A DNA stretch of 64,000 nucleotides from Holothuria scabra (taxonomy: Eukaryota; Echinodermata; Holothuroidea; Aspidochirotida; Holothuriidae): positions 20,229,318-20,293,317 of the forward strand of contig CM074188.1 of the NCBI GenBank assembly GCA_037179385.1. The letters are read 5' to 3'. Each line of letters opens with the position of its first letter. The first letter of the stretch is position 1. A program made the translations under genes and the position numbers. Below, one piece after another: positions 13,001 to 27,700 of this stretch. A model generated the notes under the pieces. That model saw only the letters and a list, made by a program, of their open reading frames with translations, was not told the origin of the DNA and searched no databases.

Positions 13001-14463
13001 CTCTTCAAATGTGGAATTTACAATGATTTACTGCTTGGTTCACCTTGAATATGCCAAACTGAAGTTATGAAATATGATGAAAGATACTTTGAAGAGAAAT
13101 AAGAAAACTGATATTTAGCTGTTGCTTCTGAATAAGTTTGGGGGACTGCTCTTGACCTTTAACTTCATAAGCAACACACCTATTGAGTGTATCACCTTGG
13201 CAAACATTTAATATTTGGATAATTACAAAAGTAAAAATGTTAAAAGTAAAGAGCTTCTCTTTAAATAAAGATATTATTTGCTTATTGCATCTCCAATGTT
13301 TAGGCATAAACACTACTAATAATATTTTAAACACCCTTCAGTGTTTTGTATCAAATTTAACAACATTTTCAAACAACTAACTATAAAACAATAAAACATT
13401 ACAGTTAAAATGCAAACTATTTTCAAGCATCCATTACTACTGTACAAAAGTGGTCTATGCTGAAAAATTAAGACAATATTGGAGAAGCAATAGCCTACCT
13501 GGCAATACACTCTTTAATTTCTTTCAATGCTAAAATTATATACAGCATCACACACAGCCAATAAATATGATCATTATGGCAACAAAGTGTGAATTTCATC
13601 AGAGATGAATACCACTATATCAATACATTACAATGCCATGCTATGAAAAGTCTGCTGCCCTACTCTATGCCACAGTAATAACTTGTCCTATCCTACACCT
13701 CCATAGAATAATTTCACTTGTTCTTTTTACAAAAGCTCTGATTGTTTTTAGATTGTAGACAATAAAATGGTACACCTTTTGTGGTCATACTGATATATGT
13801 ATGTGGAATGGAAGGTGAGCTTAGTGTTGGGCCATCTTTGTGTAAGAAAACCCAACACTGCTCTTCAGAAAGATTTCCAAGGTCTTCCAGAAACCAGCCA
13901 AGAGAATTCGGTCTGGCTTAACACTGTGAAATGTTGCACACCCTCAGCTTGTGCCAACAATGCATCCTCATTCTTAGAAACTGCTAGGTTGAATGATTAA
14001 AGTATTTTGGAATGGAACAGACTGTACTACATTGTGCACCTAACACCTTCATCCTCTCTCAGTAAAATCTTGCCGTATATAACTATCTTGCTTTCAAAGT
14101 AAAAGAGGTCACTCCTGATACATACTTTTTGTCCCCTTCCCTCTAACTGTTCCCCCCCCCCCCTCCTCAGGGAATTCTTGGGCACCCATGGTGGTAAAAA
14201 GTATATATAAGAAGTGGCATTTTTCCACAATGATTTCACTCTGTAGTCAATTTTTTTTTAAACTACTGGTCTATAGGAATGTTGCAAATTCACTTTTGCC
14301 TCAAATCCAGCAGTAAATTTACAACAGAAACAAAGATGCACAAGACTGAAATGACATGCATGAAGCTCCCTCACTTACAAGACTGTCTAACTTTGAACAC
14401 TATCTGACTTCAATATCAAGATATATATATTACTTCTTGGACTGGTAAGGTATGATTGTTCAA

Positions 14464-14469
14464 TTTATT
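14464..14469 (-). terminator. Candidate OTUD7-like poly(A) signal
   Basis: TTTATT on the + strand reads AATAAA on the gene strand, about 0.42 kb after the stop. Further copies exist lower down (for example near 11522), so this is only the first candidate. Confidence 0.35.
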
Positions 14470-14885
14470 GCAACTAAAACTTCTAAAAAATTGCAGCTGC
14501 CAAAAGTTATTTCCCAGGAAGGGAGTAATTTTATTTTCCTAGAAAGGAGTAGAATGTCTAACAATTTACCCTGTATTTTTATGTACACAAAAAGGAATAT
14601 TTCCAGCAAATCATCTAAATTTTCCTCCAGATGGTCTAATTTTCTGGAAAGGAGCCTCCCAGGTTCCAACTTTTTCCAACCATAGAAAAGGCATAGACTA
14701 TACCACACAGACAGTACCATGAAAATATTTTAGTGAAGTTGTGAACTACACTATGCCTTCCACCGAACAAGTGGTTATTGCCATCAAAATGCAGGTATTG
14801 TAGGTTGGCAGAACTGGAAAGTGTGGGGCCATGAACATGTCTTTCAAAGAATAACAAAGACATGTTTAATAGGCACACTTGGTAA

Positions 14886-15715
14886 TCACCTCTCATTGAT
14901 AGCCTGATAACACTTAGTGCAATAAAAACTGGTTTTCTCTGTCCCATAGAAAGAGCAATATTTATTTCTACAAGGTCTAGAAACATCTCCTTTTGGACTT
15001 GGCTTGATACCCAGTTTCACAGGTGATTGGACCTCACTCTTGACAGGGGCCTGTCCTCTTGAATACAAAGAATGATTGCTTGGTGCAGATGGCAGATGCA
15101 TTTGGTTTGCCCTCAAAGCCTTTGGGATGTTGGGGATATGGACACCATCTATGATTGTAACATCTCCCTTTATAGCTGCAGACTTTGGACTTTGGCCCAG
15201 TGAATGCTGACTGCCATCAGGATAGTCCCTTGGTCTTGAGGTACCATGCTTTGGAGGAACAGTCGGGGACCTGGATCCATTTAAATTCTTTGAAGAAGAT
15301 GACCTCATTGCTTCCTCATAGGAGGGTAAAGAGTCAACAGACGATGGTGATGATAATGATGATGAAGATGGCACAGTGACTGGCCTCATCTGGGCACATT
15401 TCTTTTCTGCTAAGGTAAGGTAGTCTTTGATGACCACATCATACTCAGGATGTCGTTTTGTAGACAACAAGGCACCAATGATGACCTCTTTGGAAGACAA
15501 ATCCCCTGGAATGATCTTACTTTTGATTATCTGTTTGTGTGGTGACAGTGGAATTTTAACCAAATCTAAATACTTCTCTATTAAAACAAGGTTCTGTTCC
15601 ACTGAAAGTTCCACTGTTATGTCTTTGGACTCGTTAAACTTCCAGCTCACACCAGGATCCACAGGGAATTGAACAGGCAGGAGATTGAGATCTGAATCAG
15701 TAATTGGAATGATGC
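14886..15715 (-). CDS. OTUD7: OTUD7-like terminal exon with A20 zinc finger
   Basis: Acceptor TTTTGCAG. The exon opens [20 protein letters not shown] (end of the OTU fold) and continues through a low-complexity region rich in Ser, Pro and Lys. It ends with [11 protein letters not shown] and [14 protein letters not shown] before TGA. The spacing C-x4-C-x11-C-x2-C is that of A20-type ubiquitin-binding fingers. Confidence 0.95.
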
Positions 15716-18700
15716 CTGCAAAATTTGAATAATGAATTAAGATTGAATAAAATTGGACTTAATTAGTGAAATGAAAAATTAGCCTGTTTTATCAAAAAAA
15801 ACTCTCAGTCAAGTAATTTACTGCTGACCAAAAACTGATTATGCAAAATGCATTCTACACTACATTAATTAGGTTTAGAAGATTTCCTTTCCTTTTTTTT
15901 TTTAAGAGTAATTTAACTTTTAAACTCACCTGGCACTGGTGACTTGGAATTGTCCATTGGTACTAAAGCACAAAAATGAGATGAATCATATGCTAGCACC
16001 AGGGGTGATCGAATGCATTCTCCAGGAGGACATTCAAGGGGCAAGAATATTCCTCCGAAGGTGTTAGGAGCTAAGGGTTCCCCGTGGACATCTCGCAGGA
16101 ACTTGTCTGCCACCACAATTATCGGTCTTAGTAATACATGGGCAAGGACAAACACGTGGATTTCTTCTAGACTTTCATAAGTAGCCTCCTCCATCTTTAT
16201 GCTAAGGTTAATAATAAACAAAGACAATGGCCTGAAGAACTGAACAATGAAATTAAAACACTGGACTTTAATTACCCTTGTTTTAATTCACCTGCATCAT
16301 GCATTTACTCCAGATCCTACTTAACCCAATTGGCTGGAAACTGAGACGTAAAACCCCATCTAACTCACTTACACAAAGACAATTTTTCTGCTCAAGATAA
16401 CAAATGACATAGAAAACCACTGAAAATTAAACTTCATATGTTATATGATTGTTTAGATAAATATCAAAGTGAATTCAAAGTGTACCTCAAGTCTAAAATT
16501 TTAAAAATATACATTGTAGAGCAAGAAAAATAATTCAAACAGCTCTATCTTAAAAGGGCATTCCTAAGATGAAATATAAAAGAGATATAAAATGTTGAAG
16601 TTTATTCACTCATTTTAAAATGGTACAAAGTACAATAATTTGTGATTTCATTACTGCAGTACCCATATGGAGGTCTTTGTACTTCATTGTTTACTGGAAG
16701 TTGATGCTTTGACACTGTGGTAAATGCAAGTCCCGAACTGCAATAATGGTACCAGAACTATTTTAATAGATGACTTAAAATAAACTAGAAGTCTATAATA
16801 AGCATTCTCTTTGCTGCGACGGGAAGGAGGGTGGGGGGCAAGAGAAGGTATAGAGTAGTTGATTGGAAAGGTGGAATGGATGAAAAAAGTTAAAAGTACC
16901 TGCTATAATGTTAATAACAGGCCTTGAATTTTGAGGCATGCAAGTGTGATCGCACACCATTACTTGCCTCAAATGACTGGAAGGAGTGTGATTTTTTGCA
17001 GACCAACATGAAGATTGGGAGCTCATATAAATCAATTTAAGTTTATTAAAATAGCACACCTATAACACTCATTGATTTCCTGAGGAGTGTGATTTATAGC
17101 ACACCTGGAAAATCTAAAACCTAAGGCCTTAAATAACTATGTCTTTTAAAGTATTCAATAATTTAACTTTTAATAGATCTTCTTAGCCAACAAAGGATTG
17201 CAATTTCAGGCTTGACTGATCCAACAGACCTTTTTCTAAAAAGCTACAACAAAGGATTGTGGGACAGAATGTCGGTGTGTGTTGCTTGTGCCACGGTAAA
17301 ATTCCACGGACAAAAGCAACATATAGACGAATTCGATCAGCGCTTGCTTTTAGTGACTGTAGGCAGCCATTCCTGGGGTCCATCAGCCTTAAACCGTCAT
17401 TTACTGTCTACACGAATTTCAAACCCTTATATTCAGTGAAATTGAGGGAATCGAGATACAATTTAGTAACCATTCATGATACATGTTAGCAAGGTAACTG
17501 ACAGATTAAGAGGTGATGGACCCCAGCTATGGCCGACTGAAATCAGATCATCACTTGCTGTCCGGATTCGTCTACACTATACCAAACCCCTATCCCACAA
17601 TCCTTCGTAATTACCCAAATACCTGTCTTGCGATGACCTTGTTGAGACCTCACCACTAGACATGAAATGCCTTGGTTTTGTGGATGACAGCTTCAAAACA
17701 TTGTCCCATTCCTCTTCCCATTCTGCTGCAGTATACTCTAAACCAAGCTAAGATAAGGAAATTAAAAGTGATAAATACTGTTAAAATCAAAACAAACAAC
17801 TTTTTACGAGCTAAAAATTTATGGGAACTGCATTTTGTTCATTCAAGCTCTCAAAAACTAAGCCATGAGTTTCAGTTTCTTTCTTCTTTTTTGCCTTGGT
17901 AAGGTGACAATTGCATACATCACATGGTTTTACACAAATATTTTACTTCTTTCAAGATAAGATCGCTCTTGCTGATATTTGAAAACTCCCACAGCTCCCA
18001 AGAATCTTTCGAAATGCAAATAATTTATATCACTGATAAATCTATGAACCAGTATGTGATGATGTTAAAGGGGAAATGATGTTTGTTCAACTTGGATTTT
18101 CAGGAGACTGTGACTTCCTGTTTGGCTATTGCAAATCATCTGACAATATTTTTCTACTCAAATGTGAAATTATCAAGGAGAAACTGCTTGGTTTACCTGA
18201 AATATTTTAGGCAATAATAAAGTTTTAAAATATTTTGGATGATACTTCAAAGAGAAACAGGTGACACTGTATGACATGTTTGTGTTGGTGTGTTGTTAAA
18301 GGCATATTTTCATCATCCCAAACAGTTCCAATTCTCCCAACCTACTTTACTTCTAGCCCCTCCCACATTTATCTAAAACTCATCTTTATCCAGACACAAT
18401 CCTAGTTTATTGCTTCATGGCTTGTCCCAGTGGCCGTACAAGTCCATAATGTGTAATCAAGACACTCTCAGTGCCCATGCTGTGTAATTTAGCTATGATG
18501 CATTGTTTGAATGTGATGCCAATCAAAGAGCTGTACCAATTGAGTGTTTTGATATATGTATACCGAAACTGTAGTTTAGGGTGACGAATGACTGCCTTTA
18601 AACCCCATCTAAAAAACAAATTAAAGAGGGACAAGAGGAAAATTGTGAGACTTTTCTCTTGCTTCAAGGTTAGGTTGGGGTGACTTCTCATGCCCTTTAA

Positions 18701-21700
18701 AGTAAAAATACTGTCACAAAAAATATTGCCATGTTTAGGAGAGTCAGTGACTTGAGTTAACAGTACATAAAATTTTCTCTCTAAATATTAATTTGTGAGA
18801 AATATCACAACTTTGACAAAGAGAGATGGTCCATATTTCATAACTCCCGTCTTATCTTCACAACACTGATAAAGCAACCATTTCATTTCAGGATTTACAG
18901 CTGCAGTTGTAACAACTTGAGCTGGTAAATTCAAATGGGAAATGACTGGAGGGATTGCATAATAATTTTCATCTTATATATACTACAATGACCAAGACAA
19001 TGATTTGACTAGGCCTAGATTCACATTAAAAGTAGTAGATGACTCAAATTCAAAATTGAGTGACTCTTTACAACTCTGATTTACGTAGGAGCACACAAGT
19101 CGGAATCGTAATGTTTACACCTTATTGAAACATACCAGTGTATTCAGATTACAAACAGTGGTCCACAGGTGAAATTCCTATCTCAATGAAACATCCTTAG
19201 GAAACAGGAAGTTGCATTGAAGTTAAGTGAGACATAGTTTCCCCTACCTATGGACAAGTCAGATACCTACTACTGATATTCTTCCTGCTACAAAAAGTAC
19301 AGGTCTTATGATTGTTTTAAAGCCCCATGTGACTACACAGCATGACTACTCTACGATTTGACAATAAATTAACCATGCTTTGTGGCAGGGAGGAGGCTGT
19401 CAGGAAAATCATCAAAACTTATTTACATTACATACAGTGTACACTGCAAACATATGGTACCTTATTTCATGCATCTGTTACTATCATTTACACACAAACA
19501 GTAGCTAAAGGGGTAGCAGCATTTTACCAAATAACTTGATATTTTTTATCACCAATAAGGAGGACTCTTCCCATATGGTGTTGAAAGTGTTGTTTCACTG
19601 ACCATGAAATTTGACACCCTGGTCCACGTAATATCACTTTGCGTCATTTTTGCCTCTTAGAATAAATACTGTACTTTATAAGTAGTATTTTTCAAAATAA
19701 GCCAATCACTGGAGACTTTAACTTTAAACATAAGGCAATTTGAAGGTTTATGATAACATCTTTAATGGAATACTCTGTATTACATTCTTGACAACCAAGC
19801 CGTATTTGAAGTTTTCACTGTGAAGATTTCCTGCTCTGAACAGCAGAGTCAGTCTTCTCTTTATGTGTGACTGTTGTAGTCTTCTCACTATTGTACAGTA
19901 AGTTCATAGTTTTTAAGAATTTCCACAAATTATACATGTAACATTCAACTAGTCTAGTTTGAGGGAGTTTTAATTATGGTGCAGTTTCCAACCAATGACA
20001 GGTTCAAGTCAAGCTGGCCACTCACTGCCTCTCTTCCAGTTTTGGCTCACTGGCTTGTTTTCCCTATTCCATTGCTTATGCTGCACACAGGAACAAAGAG
20101 AGTAGGTTCTGTTTAAAACTCTTTGGTATGACCTGGCTGGGACTTGAAGTCCCAACCTCCTGACTGCAAGTCTGGTGCTCTAACCAACTGACCATGCAGT
20201 CTTGTTCTGTATCAGATATTTCAACTAATAGTCATTGTAATACAAATCCTCCTCCCACTACGGTTCTATATGTCAAAAATATAGGCTGCAGCTGCCTCAG
20301 TTATGTGCATTGTTGCTACTCACTCCTGCTACCTACTATAGCAGTCCAGTCTGCTACTGATGTCTATACAAAGTATGGCTGTAGCTTGGCTGAGAGAGCT
20401 GCAGTTTGGCTACTTTGACATGGTGCATAATTACCAGTTGAAATCAATACAAACCATTCATTTAAACCTGCAGCATTATTGACTCACAAATTTTTTTGAA
20501 CAGGTGGATATTCCTCAGATTCATACGTAATTGATAATGATTTACTGTCGACAATCACCACAAGAGTCCCTGCATGACAGGCCTTTTATAAGTAAATACA
20601 CATCATGAGGTGAGTTACATTTAAAATAAAACCTATCTGGCACTTTAAATGCCAAAGAACAGATCACTTTTAAATAAATCCTAGTGCTTAAAACACATCC
20701 CTCCACAAATGCTGGTGTGGTTTCCCGCCTTGTATTTTACTGGAGCAAAATTGAGTAGATGTATGCATACAATGTCATACAAATTTAACCACCACTACAA
20801 ATGGTCACAATTGTGAAGCTACTGTAGGATTTTTGGTCAGATGGGCCAGAACAGTCTGTAGGGTTGTATTACAGAAGGCTGTTAAAAACCTTAAAAAGGG
20901 GACTGCCAAGCAATTTTGGTTTGTCAAGGGTCGATCACATTCCCCCATCACATGGCAGCTCCACCACTGGCTTAAATATAAACATGCACACTTTTCTACA
21001 CATACAATGACAAATTACTCTTCAAATAACATCAATCTTATATGAGAATAGATGAATCCGACAAGTACTAGTGTATAGTGAATAGTCACTGTAGTCAGCC
21101 ACTAGTGGGGTCTAAAAGCCTTAACTCATCTTCACTTTTTGATTAACTGTAATTTCAAACCCTCATATACAGTGAAATTAATGGAATCAAGAAATTGTCA
21201 GGGTGCAACCATCCATGATACAGGGAAGCAGGAAAATTGAAGCATTAAAGGTGATAAATCCCAGTAATGGCGGACTGAAATCAGACCATCACTTGACTGT
21301 CCGAGTTCATCTGTACGACATAAAAAGTCACCAGGGGCAGGTTGGACATAACAGTTGCTTTCCAACTTTACTATGTGTTTCCTGTGTGCCTAGGAAATTT
21401 TGCACCTTCCACCGCAGTGTCGAAACATGTTTAATAATGCTATTGAATGAAAGCTAGTGTTCATGACCTACATATAGGTTTCTGTTCATGAACACATACT
21501 GTACTTGCCAACATTGTAATCTCAGAAAACTTGACATGGAGCAGATGATTCACTATGGGTGCTAGCTTTGATGGGTTCAAAGTTCCAGTGGGCAAAACTC
21601 CTCATTCACTCTCTAAATCTTCACAACATATGTGCAAATACTTATATTGTATGCACAGATTGAAATGAATTTGTCAAGCTGTTGCTTTACAATTTTTCTG

Positions 21701-24700
21701 ATCAATTTCAGTATTAGTATATTTTCCAGTATTAGCATTTTCTGATGCTCGAAGTCAGAAAAACTGAACGTTCTAATTTTATGGGTTTTAAAGCTCTGAG
21801 ATAAGAAGGGATCTGCTTATAACAAAACATATGGCAAGTACACTCATAGATTAGCTTTTGGAAATCTTGAAGGGGGAGAGAATTGTACCTGTATCCAAAG
21901 AGAGAGAAACTGAACGCAACTGCTCATGTGCAGTCGTTGTATTACTGAAACATAAGCACAACATGACCTTAGTTATGACCGTTGTAAAATTGACACCTGG
22001 ATGGCAAAATAGAATGACGTGCAACACAGTGACACAGGTGCATGATCTGTGATGTGAACACAATGACATACCTCCCTATTCACTTTAATCTGCTGCCTCT
22101 TCCAACGACGCTGGATTTTTTTCATTCTTACAGTGAATTTCTCATCTGTTAAAACTTTATTTAATGAAGTGCGAAGTGTCAGTGATCTGTCATGCATACC
22201 CCAAACAGCTACATGAAAAAAAGTAGTATTTTTGAATAAAAATATCAATATAGATAGAAATAAGATAGCAATTTGTGTGTGACTGAAAATGATAAAGGAA
22301 ATAAAACAAAAGAAACAAGAGAATGCTTTACTTTTTTGCATATAAACACAGAATGTAAACAGCAGTAACAGTCGTTGGTTGCAAACATCCAACTATCTCA
22401 GATAAAACTGAGAGGGGATCTGACCCTCCAATGCTTCACAAAAAATTCTATCTCAGTTTTGCAAGCCTTTTTTGCGCAAGTTGTTGGTCTGTAGTTAATT
22501 GATAATCTAAGTTGTTCAGCTTCTTTTGTACCATAATGGCAATCACAGCTGCCTTTCACTGAAGTACTAATTAGAGTGATAACAAACCAAGGGTCAAGTA
22601 CTATAATCTTTCACATTCTTTTTAGAAAATAAGTAACCATGTTTGAAGATTCAACCAATCAAAGAAATCACCTCAACTTTTTCAAAAATTTCCTCGAAAC
22701 TAAAGAAATTTTGGCTCTTTTCCACAGTAATTACTGCAATACTTCCACAACAAATGAATTTCAAGTACCCTGAAACATCAGAATTGAAGGACCACATTCA
22801 AATACAACATGTTAGGTATCCACAGATACTGTACTGTGTACCAAACTCATGTACTTGAAACACAGACTAAACAGATCCATGAAACTTGGAAGAGGAAAAC
22901 CAAGACAAAATGAACTAAGAGCGTGTTACGTTGCTTCAGTGAGTACTTTACTGGTGCGATGATTGTGAAAAATAAAGGCATTAAATGAGTCATTAATTCA
23001 ATGACTTAATGACATAATTAATTAAAAAACTAAGAGACTTGTCTGGGCTAAGTTTCATGACTTTTCCATGACTTCTGTCATTTTACAATATTCCATGACT
23101 TTTTTAAGCTGCAGGAACGATGTGAATAGTTCATTAATAATTTTTTTTTCATACAAGTACACTGTAGGTCCCCAAAGACAATATTACAATCATAAAATAC
23201 CTCATCTATTCATTTCTCACATACCGGTTAGAAGTGCCACAAAACTAACATTTGACATTTAAAGAAAGGTCTGAATTCTACAAAATATGGTATTTGGAAG
23301 AGCTCCAAAAGTCCATTTCAAAATGCTATTATTTGATTTTACTGACCTTACTAAACCATTCTTTTCTTTGAGAAAAACTGTAGTGTAGTACTGCAGCTAC
23401 ATGTGAAGCAGCCAGCAATGGCATGATGAATTTTATTTTTTTGCCCATTTTATTTTTTTGCCCAGCAGTAGGTGCGGTTAAACAGTTCTGACCTCACATG
23501 GAAATACCCTGTACAGTAATGTGTAGAAGAATACAACTAGTGCTTGTTTTTAGTGACTGTAGGCAGCCATTAGTGGGGTCCATCAGCCTTTATTCATCTT
23601 CATTTATTGCCTTCGTGATTTTCAAATCCTCATATTCAGTGAAGTTGAGAAAATCAAGATACATTTCAGTGTACAACCATCCATGGAACATGTAAGGAAG
23701 GAAACCTAAAGATTAAAGGTGATGGACCCCAGTAATGACCGACTAAAATCAGACCATCACAATTTGTCCGGATTCGTCTACACATACTGGTGTTTGACTG
23801 GTTCATGTATGAATTTAGTGCAACACCACATTCAATGAATATTTATCAATCCAACTTTCCATGAAAAGGAACAAAAAGGAAATGAAAACACTGATGAAAC
23901 AGTTCTACAAAGTATCATTAGTGCTGTCCATACTCACATAGAGATGTTGCATGCAAGAGGCAGTTACCATCCCCAGAGGTAGTCATAGCATACAAGGGAG
24001 CACATGTGTTTGAAGAACTCCACCAGTTTAGTCGACCTTTGATCAAGATTGAAAGAGGAGAAAATACAAATTACTGAAAGTACTTCTTGAACGAGAGCAA
24101 AATATGTTGATTATAGTAGATTGTTTCAGATGCCACTAATGGCAGGCTCCTGAGTTATGTTTTAAGAATGTCTACATTTGACAAATGGAGGGATATTAAC
24201 TACGAGTGCTGGCAGATTGCAATGGGATTTTTTCAAAGTCAAGTGTTATAATGCTTTTTGATCAAAATATGAAGATTAGAAAAAGTATGCTGAAAATTAT
24301 CCCTGCACTTCTGCTAGAATAAGGTACTGTACTATTGAGTTATACTTCACAAGGCTGGCAATAATACTTCACAGGGCTGGCAGTTCAAAAAAGCCATGTC
24401 CTTCAAATTTTTGGAAAGGGTGTTGATGTACAGTACTAGTAAAATGGTGCACTGGGCTGGGATCCTCATATCCTAACAATTTCTTATTTCCACCCCTTAT
24501 AGTTTCATAGAGGTGGTTCACTGATGTCACAAGTATAAAATCAGAGCAAGGCTGAGCTAAGGATGGTGTCATGTTCGATGCCAAACAATCATAATCTACA
24601 AAACATAATGGTTTTTGAGTCTACGCGGGACAATACTTAATACTTCCCATTCGCATATATATATATATATGGGAGGTACGGAGGAGCAAAACAGACTAGG

Positions 24701-27700
24701 CAAGTAACTTCCCCTTGTTTCAATTTTCCAGTCACTCATTCTATCACAATATTTGCTTAAAGTCTTACATCACAAGGGGACAGCCTGTTTGGTCTAATGG
24801 TAGAGCATCCACCTCTCACGTGGAAGGCCCAGGTTCGATTCCCAGGTCGAATCATACCAAAGACTCTAACAATGGAACCAACTGCCGTTGTGCCTGATGC
24901 TCCGCATAATCAATATAGTAGGGAAAACAAGCCAGTGAGCCACAACTGGAAAAAAGGCTGTGGCTGGCTCAACTTGAACCAATAGGTTGGAAACTGGGCT
25001 GAAACAATCTGCCTAACAAATTAACTTACTACTTCGAAAAGAGAACTTCTTAAAGAGACAGATTGTAATAGCAGCATACCTAAAAAGCCTATTTTAATCA
25101 AGCTTACAAGATACTGTATGATCATTCTCAGTACTTAAGGAAAATAGAGACAGTACTACTTGCTGTCAATCAAAGAGATGTGCCAATTGAAAATGTCTAT
25201 AGACTACTACAAAAAATTGTAGTTTGGAGTGTGAGTTGACTGCCTTTAAATTAGTGGCAAAGTTTTTCTTTGAAAATAAAAAAAAAGGAAGTCTTACCAT
25301 TATGATGTAGATGCTTCATCATCTGTAAATCTAAAAGATCCTTCTTGATGATTTTACATAACTCTTTTGACAATATATGCAAGTCGGGAAGCATGAAATA
25401 GTAGCCGTGGGTGTCCACTTTAGCCAAATTTTCTTGAGGCGTTGGCAACTGTAACTTTTTGCCCCCTTTATTTCCTTTTAGATGTGCATATGATAAGCCA
25501 CGGTGAATTGTTCTTCTTTCCTCTGGGCTAGCTGTATAAGAATTCAAAGCAGGAATTAAAAGATGTCACTGATACAATAAGTTTGAGGCAAAGTTTTTTG
25601 AGACAATGCTTATAGTCCCCTGTCTCATTGGTCCCCCCCCCCCTCCTCAAGGGTCCCTCATCAAACTGGTCTCCTCTAGCCTGTCTCTGGACCAATGAGA
25701 CAGGGAACCAACGAGGTGTAGGACTATTAGAGCAGACCTTTGTGTTGGGTGCAATATTGCACTGGTAAGGTGTGCAGGGATGTAGCTAGCCAAATTTGAG
25801 TGCTGGGTAATTGTCTGATGTTGGAAAAGCACCTTAGCCCACCCCATGGCATCTGCCCCATTTTTCAGCCATTAATTTTTCATTTTTACCTCATTTTACC
25901 TTAGGGAATAAATTTGGGACTAGTTTCAGGTCTCATTAGGCATATTTGTGGTGGGTTGGGAGAGGTGTATTTTCCTGGAGTGCTGGGTGTCACCATGCAC
26001 CTAGCACCACCCATTGCAGCTACATCCCTGAAGGTGTGACAATTTGTTTTACTGCATGCACTGTAGTATGTACAGTACAGTATATTGGTACTACTACCAT
26101 GCAGGAGTTAGGAACAAGACAGAAAACAGAGGACTGTTATTATTGAATACTATACTTTCAATTTGTCAAACCCCAAGGGAGCAAAAGAGAAATACAAACC
26201 ATAATGCTCTACTCGACTGATTTCATGGGATTTCTGTATTATTTGGCTTGTATCACCCCAAGCCTACAGAAAGTGCACTACAGCCTGCATATCAGTACAG
26301 CCAAAAACTTTTTAAGTTTAGAAATTACAGTACTGCATTCTGTAACATTATTGACAAGATGCCATTCACTTTTTTCTACAGAGTAACTTCAACTTAAAAA
26401 CAAACATTCTTTAAAAGTACTGCATCCCCCCTTAATGCTCAATTACTGTATCCAGTTCCAGTTCATGCTTCCTCTGTAAATGGTAATGTACACTTCTGCA
26501 GTTTTCCTTTTGGAAATGCTTCCTAAGGTACAGCAAGATACTGATAAAGCACCACCATGGCATTTCCCTCTTTATACACATTGCCTATACATACTGCGAA
26601 CCAGCATTGCAAAACTAGAACACCCTCCCTCCCCACCCTTAAAACTATGAAAAAGTCCTGTGTATGAAAGTCTTTTTTTTCTATAATAGCCAATCTTGGC
26701 ATGAAAAACAAGCCATACAGCTACTGTGCAACACAGACATGCGTGTACTGTATTCTGTACCTGAATAACCACCCCAAGCATTCTATGCATCAGGGATGCC
26801 TGAAGAAGAATACACTTGTATTTAAAATACTTTTCACCAAACTTTCAGTTCTTATTGGCAAATTAAATGTGAAATATCTACATGCATGACTTCAATTTGT
26901 CACTTTAACCACTGAAACTATATCACCCAGGGCAGGTTTCAACAACTGCTTTTAATGTCTCTCCCCTGCTTTGGACATTTCATTATAAACAAGAGACTTG
27001 CAAGGAAAAACACCTGCAGAATGTACAAGTACTGTACAGTGAGTGCATGTTATTGTTACAGTAATGAACTGAATTTGGAGAGATACTAAAAGTTTTGATT
27101 GTAAACTGCTTACCTATACTGTGGATGAATGTACATTGACAAGCCCCTTCATTCCATCAATGTCACAGAATATGAGGGTTTAAAATTGCATATCGACATT
27201 AAACTTAAGACCTTTTTAGGCTGATAGCCCCACTAACGGCTCCCTGTCACCAGGTGCTTGGATTCATCTATTACAGGTACAGTAGTTGAGAAATAAAACT
27301 CCCATTGAAACAATCGAACACATGTTTGGTATAATGCTAAAAGCATCCACCTCTTACCCAGAAGGCCTAGGTTCTTTTCGGAGGGTCGGGTCATACCAAA
27401 GACTTAACTAGAAAGCCAAAAGGCTTAGTACTTCCTTACAATTAGTGTTCGACCGATTATGCTATAATCGGTAATACCGGATTATTTAATTTAACAATCG
27501 GCCCGATGCCGATTACCGATCACCGATTATTAGAAACAGGGAAGTCACATGTTTGTTACTTTAGTACGTGCCCCTTGCTTCGTGCGTTTCGTATTACCAT
27601 AACCAGTTCAGGATGAAAATATTGGGAATAGTTCTGTTCGTATCACGAACGGGATATCATTTTTGTAGGCGAAATATTTTCACTTCAAAAGTGGAGATAC

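Larger units (their letters stand above)
8737..14885. other. Convergent 3' region between PAN2 and the OTUD7-like gene
   Basis: This is AT-rich DNA containing the presumed 3' UTRs of both genes. I see homopolymer runs (G-rich near 9053-9067, G near 12468-12481, C near 14153-14163) and no gene-like ORF or clear transposon. Short ORFs here have no recognisable motif. Confidence 0.5.

Noticed and set aside
15185..15672. + strand frames over the last OTUD7-like exon
   Set aside because: Antisense shadows of conserved coding sequence.
24777..24850. Functional tRNA-Glu gene
   Set aside because: The head is tRNA-like but the acceptor stem does not pair and a SINE body follows.
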